The notes under the pieces are model-generated. The model ran no database searches and was not told where the DNA came from. It saw only the letters and a list, made by a program, of their open reading frames with translations. From Caballeronia cordobensis (GTDB lineage Bacteria; Pseudomonadota; Gammaproteobacteria; Burkholderiales; Burkholderiaceae): DNA of 64,000 nt. The DNA lies in assembly GCF_001544575.2 (NCBI RefSeq), contig NZ_FCNY02000025.1:1-64000 (forward strand), read 5' to 3'. The position numbers were made by a program, and so were the translations under genes. This document shows, piece after piece, positions 61,320 to 64,000 of this stretch (positions are counted from its first letter, which is position 1; each line of letters begins with the position of its first letter).

Positions 61320-62396
61320 ATGGCTGCGTTGAATCTGAAAGGCGTCAAGAAAACGTACGACGGCACGAACTACGTGCTGCACGGCATCGATGTGGCGATC
61401 GAAGACGGCGAGTTCGTCGTGATGGTCGGCCCTTCGGGCTGCGGCAAGTCCACGCTGCTGCGCATGGTCGCGGGTCTCGAGTCCGTGTCCGACGGCGCAA
61501 TCGAAATCGGCGGCAAGGTCGTGAACAAACTGGAGCCGAAGGATCGCGACATCGCGATGGTGTTTCAGAACTACGCGCTCTATCCGCACATGAGTGTCGC
61601 GCAGAACATGGCGTATGCGCTCAGAATCGGCGGTTTCGAGAAGAAGATCATCGAGGAACGGGTGACGAACGCTGCGCGCATCCTCGAACTCGAACATCTG
61701 CTTGCACGCAAGCCGCGCGAGTTGTCGGGCGGACAGCGGCAGCGCGTCGCGATGGGCCGCGCGATCGTGCGCGAGCCCGCGGTGTTCCTGTTCGACGAGC
61801 CGCTTTCGAACCTCGACGCCAAGCTGCGCGTGCAGATGCGCCTCGAAATCCAGCGGCTGCATGCGCGTCTTGCGACGACGAGCCTGTACGTCACGCACGA
61901 TCAGATCGAGGCGATGACGCTTGCGCAGCGCGTCATCGTCATGAACAAGGGGCATGCCGAGCAGATCGGCGCGCCGACCGAAGTGTACGAGCGTCCGGCG
62001 ACGGTGTTCGTCGCGAGTTTCATCGGTTCGCCCGCCATGAATCTGCTCGAAGGGCGCATGTCGGAAGATGGCGCGACTTTTGTCGTCGCTGGCGACGGGC
62101 CTTCGCTGCCCTTATCCGGCGTCAGCAGCGCATTGCACGGGCGCGAGTGGATCATCGGCATTCGCCCGGAACATATGACGCCGGGCGCGGACGCCGCGGC
62201 AAGCGTCACGCTCGACGTCGATTCGGCGGAACTGCTCGGCGCGGACAATCTCGCGCACGGCAAGTGGGGCAAGCACGATGTGGCGGCGCGCTTGCCGCAC
62301 GAGCACCGGCCGCAGCGCGGCGAGCGCCTGAGCGTGTCGTTGCCCGCGCGGCATCTGCATTTCTTCGATCCGTCCACCGGCCTGCGCGCGAATTAA
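61320..62396 (+). CDS. ugpC: sn-Glycerol-3-phosphate ABC transporter ATP-binding protein
   Basis: UgpC powers the importer. The 358-residue protein has Walker A GPSGCGKST (37-45), signature LSGGQRQRVAMGRA, Walker B VFLFDEPLSNLDAKLR, the switch histidine in YVTHDQIEA, and a C-terminal MalK-like regulatory domain (GIRPEHMTPG). Confidence 0.95.
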   Translation: MAALNLKGVKKTYDGTNYVLHGIDVAIEDGEFVVMVGPSGCGKSTLLRMVAGLESVSDGAIEIGGKVVNKLEPKDRDIAMVFQNYALYPHMSVAQNMAYALRIGGFEKKIIEERVTNAARILELEHLLARKPRELSGGQRQRVAMGRAIVREPAVFLFDEPLSNLDAKLRVQMRLEIQRLHARLATTSLYVTHDQIEAMTLAQRVIVMNKGHAEQIGAPTEVYERPATVFVASFIGSPAMNLLEGRMSEDGATFVVAGDGPSLPLSGVSSALHGREWIIGIRPEHMTPGADAAASVTLDVDSAELLGADNLAHGKWGKHDVAARLPHEHRPQRGERLSVSLPARHLHFFDPSTGLRAN

Positions 62397-62414
62397 AGGA
62401 AAGGAGTCGATGCG

Positions 62415-63170
62415 ATGAGAACCTGGCCTTATCCCGCGATCGTCGCGCATCGCGGCGGCGGCAAGCTCGCGCCCGAGAACACGCTCGAAGCCATCGACGT
62501 GGGCGCGCGTTTCGGCCACACGATGATCGAGTTCGACGCGAAGCTCTCCGCCGACGACGTCGTCTTTCTGTTGCACGATGACGCCGTGGATCGCACATCG
62601 AACGGCCGCGGCGCGGCGAAAGCGCTGACCTATGCGCAGTTGCGCGCGCTCGACGCGGGCTCGTGGTTCGGCGCGGAATTCGCGAACGCGCGCATGCCGA
62701 CGCTCGCGCAAGTCCATGAGCGGTGCATGCAGCATGGGCTCGCGGCGAACATCGAGATCAAGCCGAGTCAGGGTCGCGACGTGGAAACGGGCGTGCTCGT
62801 CGCGCGCGAGGCGGCGCGCCTGTGGGCGGACGCCGAAATCGCGCCGCTGTTGTCGTCGTTTTCGTATGCGGCGCTCGAAGCCGCGCGCGATATCGCGCCG
62901 ACGCTGCCGCGCGGCATGCTTTATGAACGCGTTCCCGAGAACTGGCGCGCGCAGACGGCGGCGCTGGCGTGCGTGTCGCTGCACGCGAGCCATCGCGCGC
63001 TCGATGAAGCGCTCGTCGCGCAAATCAAGGATGCGGGCTTGCGCATCCTCGCCTACACGGTGAACGATCCGGCGCGCGCGCGTCTGCTCGCGCAGTGGGG
63101 CGTCGATGCAATCTGCACGGATCGCATCGACATCATCGGCGCGGACTTTCTGGATGCGCCGCCGGGCTGA
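62415..63170 (+). CDS. ugpQ: Glycerophosphodiester phosphodiesterase
   Basis: UgpQ hydrolyses glycerophosphodiesters to glycerol-3-phosphate and an alcohol in the cytoplasm. The 251-residue TIM-barrel protein has AHRGGGKLAPENT (H12, R13), the metal residues E39 and D41 (MIEFDAKLSADD), and H54. It has no signal peptide, matching a cytoplasmic role on substrates imported by UgpBAEC. AAGGAG precedes the ATG. No terminator is visible before the converging DUF883 gene, four bases away. Confidence 0.94.
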   Translation: MRTWPYPAIVAHRGGGKLAPENTLEAIDVGARFGHTMIEFDAKLSADDVVFLLHDDAVDRTSNGRGAAKALTYAQLRALDAGSWFGAEFANARMPTLAQVHERCMQHGLAANIEIKPSQGRDVETGVLVAREAARLWADAEIAPLLSSFSYAALEAARDIAPTLPRGMLYERVPENWRAQTAALACVSLHASHRALDEALVAQIKDAGLRILAYTVNDPARARLLAQWGVDAICTDRIDIIGADFLDAPPG

Positions 63171-63174
63171 GACG

Positions 63175-63552
63175 TCAGCGCACGCGCGCGAGCAGCACGC
63201 CCGCGACGAGCGCCAGCCCGCCGACGAGCACGATCGTCTGCCAGGGTCTTTCGTGGATGTAGGCGTCGGCGTCTTCGAACACGGCGCCCGCGCGCTGGCG
63301 CAGCGCGGCATGCGTGTCGTTCAGTCGTGCGCGCGCGCTGTCGAGGCGCTCGCCGATTTGCGCGCGTAGCGCGGCGGCATCGGCCGATGTGCCTTCGGCC
63401 AGCGTGCTCTCGAGTTCGCTCAGGAGCGTACGGAGTTCGGAGCCGATATCTTCGGCTGCTTCACGGCCATGACGCGCCATGCGGCGCGCGCGGCGGCTCG
63501 TCGTGCTCCATGAATCTCCGATGGCGTCTCGCGTATTAGGCAGTGCGTTCAT
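63175..63552 (-). CDS. DUF883 (ElaB/YqjD-type) membrane-anchored protein
   Basis: Members of this family anchor by a C-terminal membrane segment, and some bind ribosomes in stationary phase. The 125-residue product begins MNALPNTRDAIGDSWSTTSR, has a helical heptad-like middle (ELRTLLSELESTLAEG onward) and ends in the family C-terminus HERPWQTIVLVGGLALVAGV. ATG 63552 follows GACGGAG; a start 14 codons upstream is open but lacks a ribosome site. It converges with ugpQ. Confidence 0.85.
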   Translation of the reverse strand: MNALPNTRDAIGDSWSTTSRRARRMARHGREAAEDIGSELRTLLSELESTLAEGTSADAAALRAQIGERLDSARARLNDTHAALRQRAGAVFEDADAYIHERPWQTIVLVGGLALVAGVLLARVR

Positions 63553-63848
63553 AGATCGCTCCGTCGATGGATGAATCGTGGATGGCCCGCGCAATCGCTG
63601 CGGGGAAACTCATCATGCAGCAAATTCGATGCCGACGCTTCGTCATTGCGCAATACCTTGTGAGCGCGATCGTGGCGCGCCGTTTCAGATATAGGCACGT
63701 AAGAACTGCAAGCTATTTCTTCCCGTGACGGTCACATTTACAAGGCGCGAATACAAAAACGCCGACATGAATGAATCATGCCGGCGTTTTCTTTCTTTTC
63801 GCGCTGGCAACGAATAATCGACGCTAGTTGCCCGCGAACAATTTCAAT
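63553..63848. other. Intergenic region between the DUF883 gene and the OmpW-type gene
   Basis: These 296 bases hold the minus-strand upstream region of the DUF883 gene and the ompW terminator at 63755-63791. I see no coding potential and no convincing -35/-10 pair. Confidence 0.6.
63755..63791 (-). terminator. Terminator of the OmpW-type gene
   Basis: AAAACGCCG with CATGA (63756-63770) pairs with TCATG and CGGCGTTTT (63776-63790), with an A-C mismatch in the stem. On the minus strand it ends in CGGCGTTTTTG, ending the gene that runs off the right edge; the + strand T run also allows bidirectional use. Confidence 0.8.
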
Positions 63849-64000
63849 TTAGAAGCGATAGCCTACGCGCAAATACGTGACGATCGGGTTGAGCGTGATT
63901 TTCGCTTGCGACTGGACATTCAGCGTGCCAACGGGCGTTTGCGCCTGCGTGTTCAACTTCGCCGTGGCCTTCAACGGAATGAACGACACGGAGAATCCCG
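63849..64000 (-). CDS. ompW: OmpW-type outer-membrane protein, C-terminal part only
   Basis: The minus strand encodes about 50 residues up to the stop at 63849-63851, beginning GFSVSFIPLKATAKLN and ending ITLNPIVTYLRVGYRF. The terminal aromatic residue and alternating hydrophobic pattern mark an outer-membrane beta-barrel end strand, and the FIPLK and DPW/NPIV-type segments match OmpW. OmpW barrels carry small hydrophobic molecules. The N-terminus lies beyond the window. Confidence 0.8.
   Translation of the reverse strand, partial: GFSVSFIPLKATAKLNTQAQTPVGTLNVQSQAKITLNPIVTYLRVGYRF

Overview
The window is an uninterrupted piece of a high-GC betaproteobacterial chromosome. Gene order (5S end, tRNA-Tyr/Gly/Thr, tufB, tRNA-Trp, secE, nusG, rplKAJL, rpoBC, recQ, str/S10/spc/alpha ribosomal genes, then ccs, msrPQ, lysA, cyaY, mrcA, pil, aroKB, dgt, ugp) and protein features (cytochrome c maturation system II, HemB without the zinc cysteines, a DUF883 protein) point to Burkholderiaceae, most likely the Paraburkholderia/Caballeronia/Burkholderia group. 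Genus is an inference from remembered gene order; no database was consulted.

Bases 1-35.8 kb hold the transcription-translation core, all on the + strand. An rRNA operon ends with 5S and a terminator. A near-consensus promoter then drives tRNA-Tyr, -Gly, -Thr and tufB, followed by tRNA-Trp, secE and nusG. Next come the L11-L1 and L10-L7/L12 genes, with a recognisable L10 leader, then a terminator and a long inverted repeat before rpoBC. recQ sits alone between rpoC and the str operon (rpsL, rpsG, fusA, tufA). The S10, spc and alpha operons run to rplQ. Three internal junctions (rpsJ/rplC, rpsQ/rplN, rpoA/rplQ) each carry a promoter whose -10 lies in the loop, or at the loop edge, of a perfect 11-13 bp inverted repeat of unrelated sequence.

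Bases 35.8-48.4 kb carry envelope, redox and haem genes: cutA-dsbD (+), hemB and engB (-), a candidate small RNA on the + strand between hemB and engB, cytochrome c4 (+), ccsB-ccsA (+), msrP-msrQ (+), lysA-lptM (-) and cyaY (+). Hairpin terminators separate most of these units.

Bases 48.4-58.2 kb carry mrcA (PBP1A, -) and a tightly coupled + strand type IV pilus set, pilM-pilN-pilO-pilQ, in which pilO appears to be a PilO-PilP fusion and PilQ is short. aroK, aroB and dgt follow. Bases 58.2-63.2 kb hold a complete glycerol-3-phosphate/glycerophosphodiester uptake operon, ugpBAECQ. The right edge has a DUF883 membrane-anchored protein (-) and the C-terminal end of an OmpW-type outer-membrane protein (-).

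I found no insertion sequence, prophage, CRISPR array, toxin-antitoxin pair or defence system. The protein-coding content is conserved housekeeping. The less expected signals are in RNA and regulatory structure (the hemB/engB small RNA, the nested promoters, leader hairpins) and in the pilus alignment complex. I see no wholly new multi-gene system.
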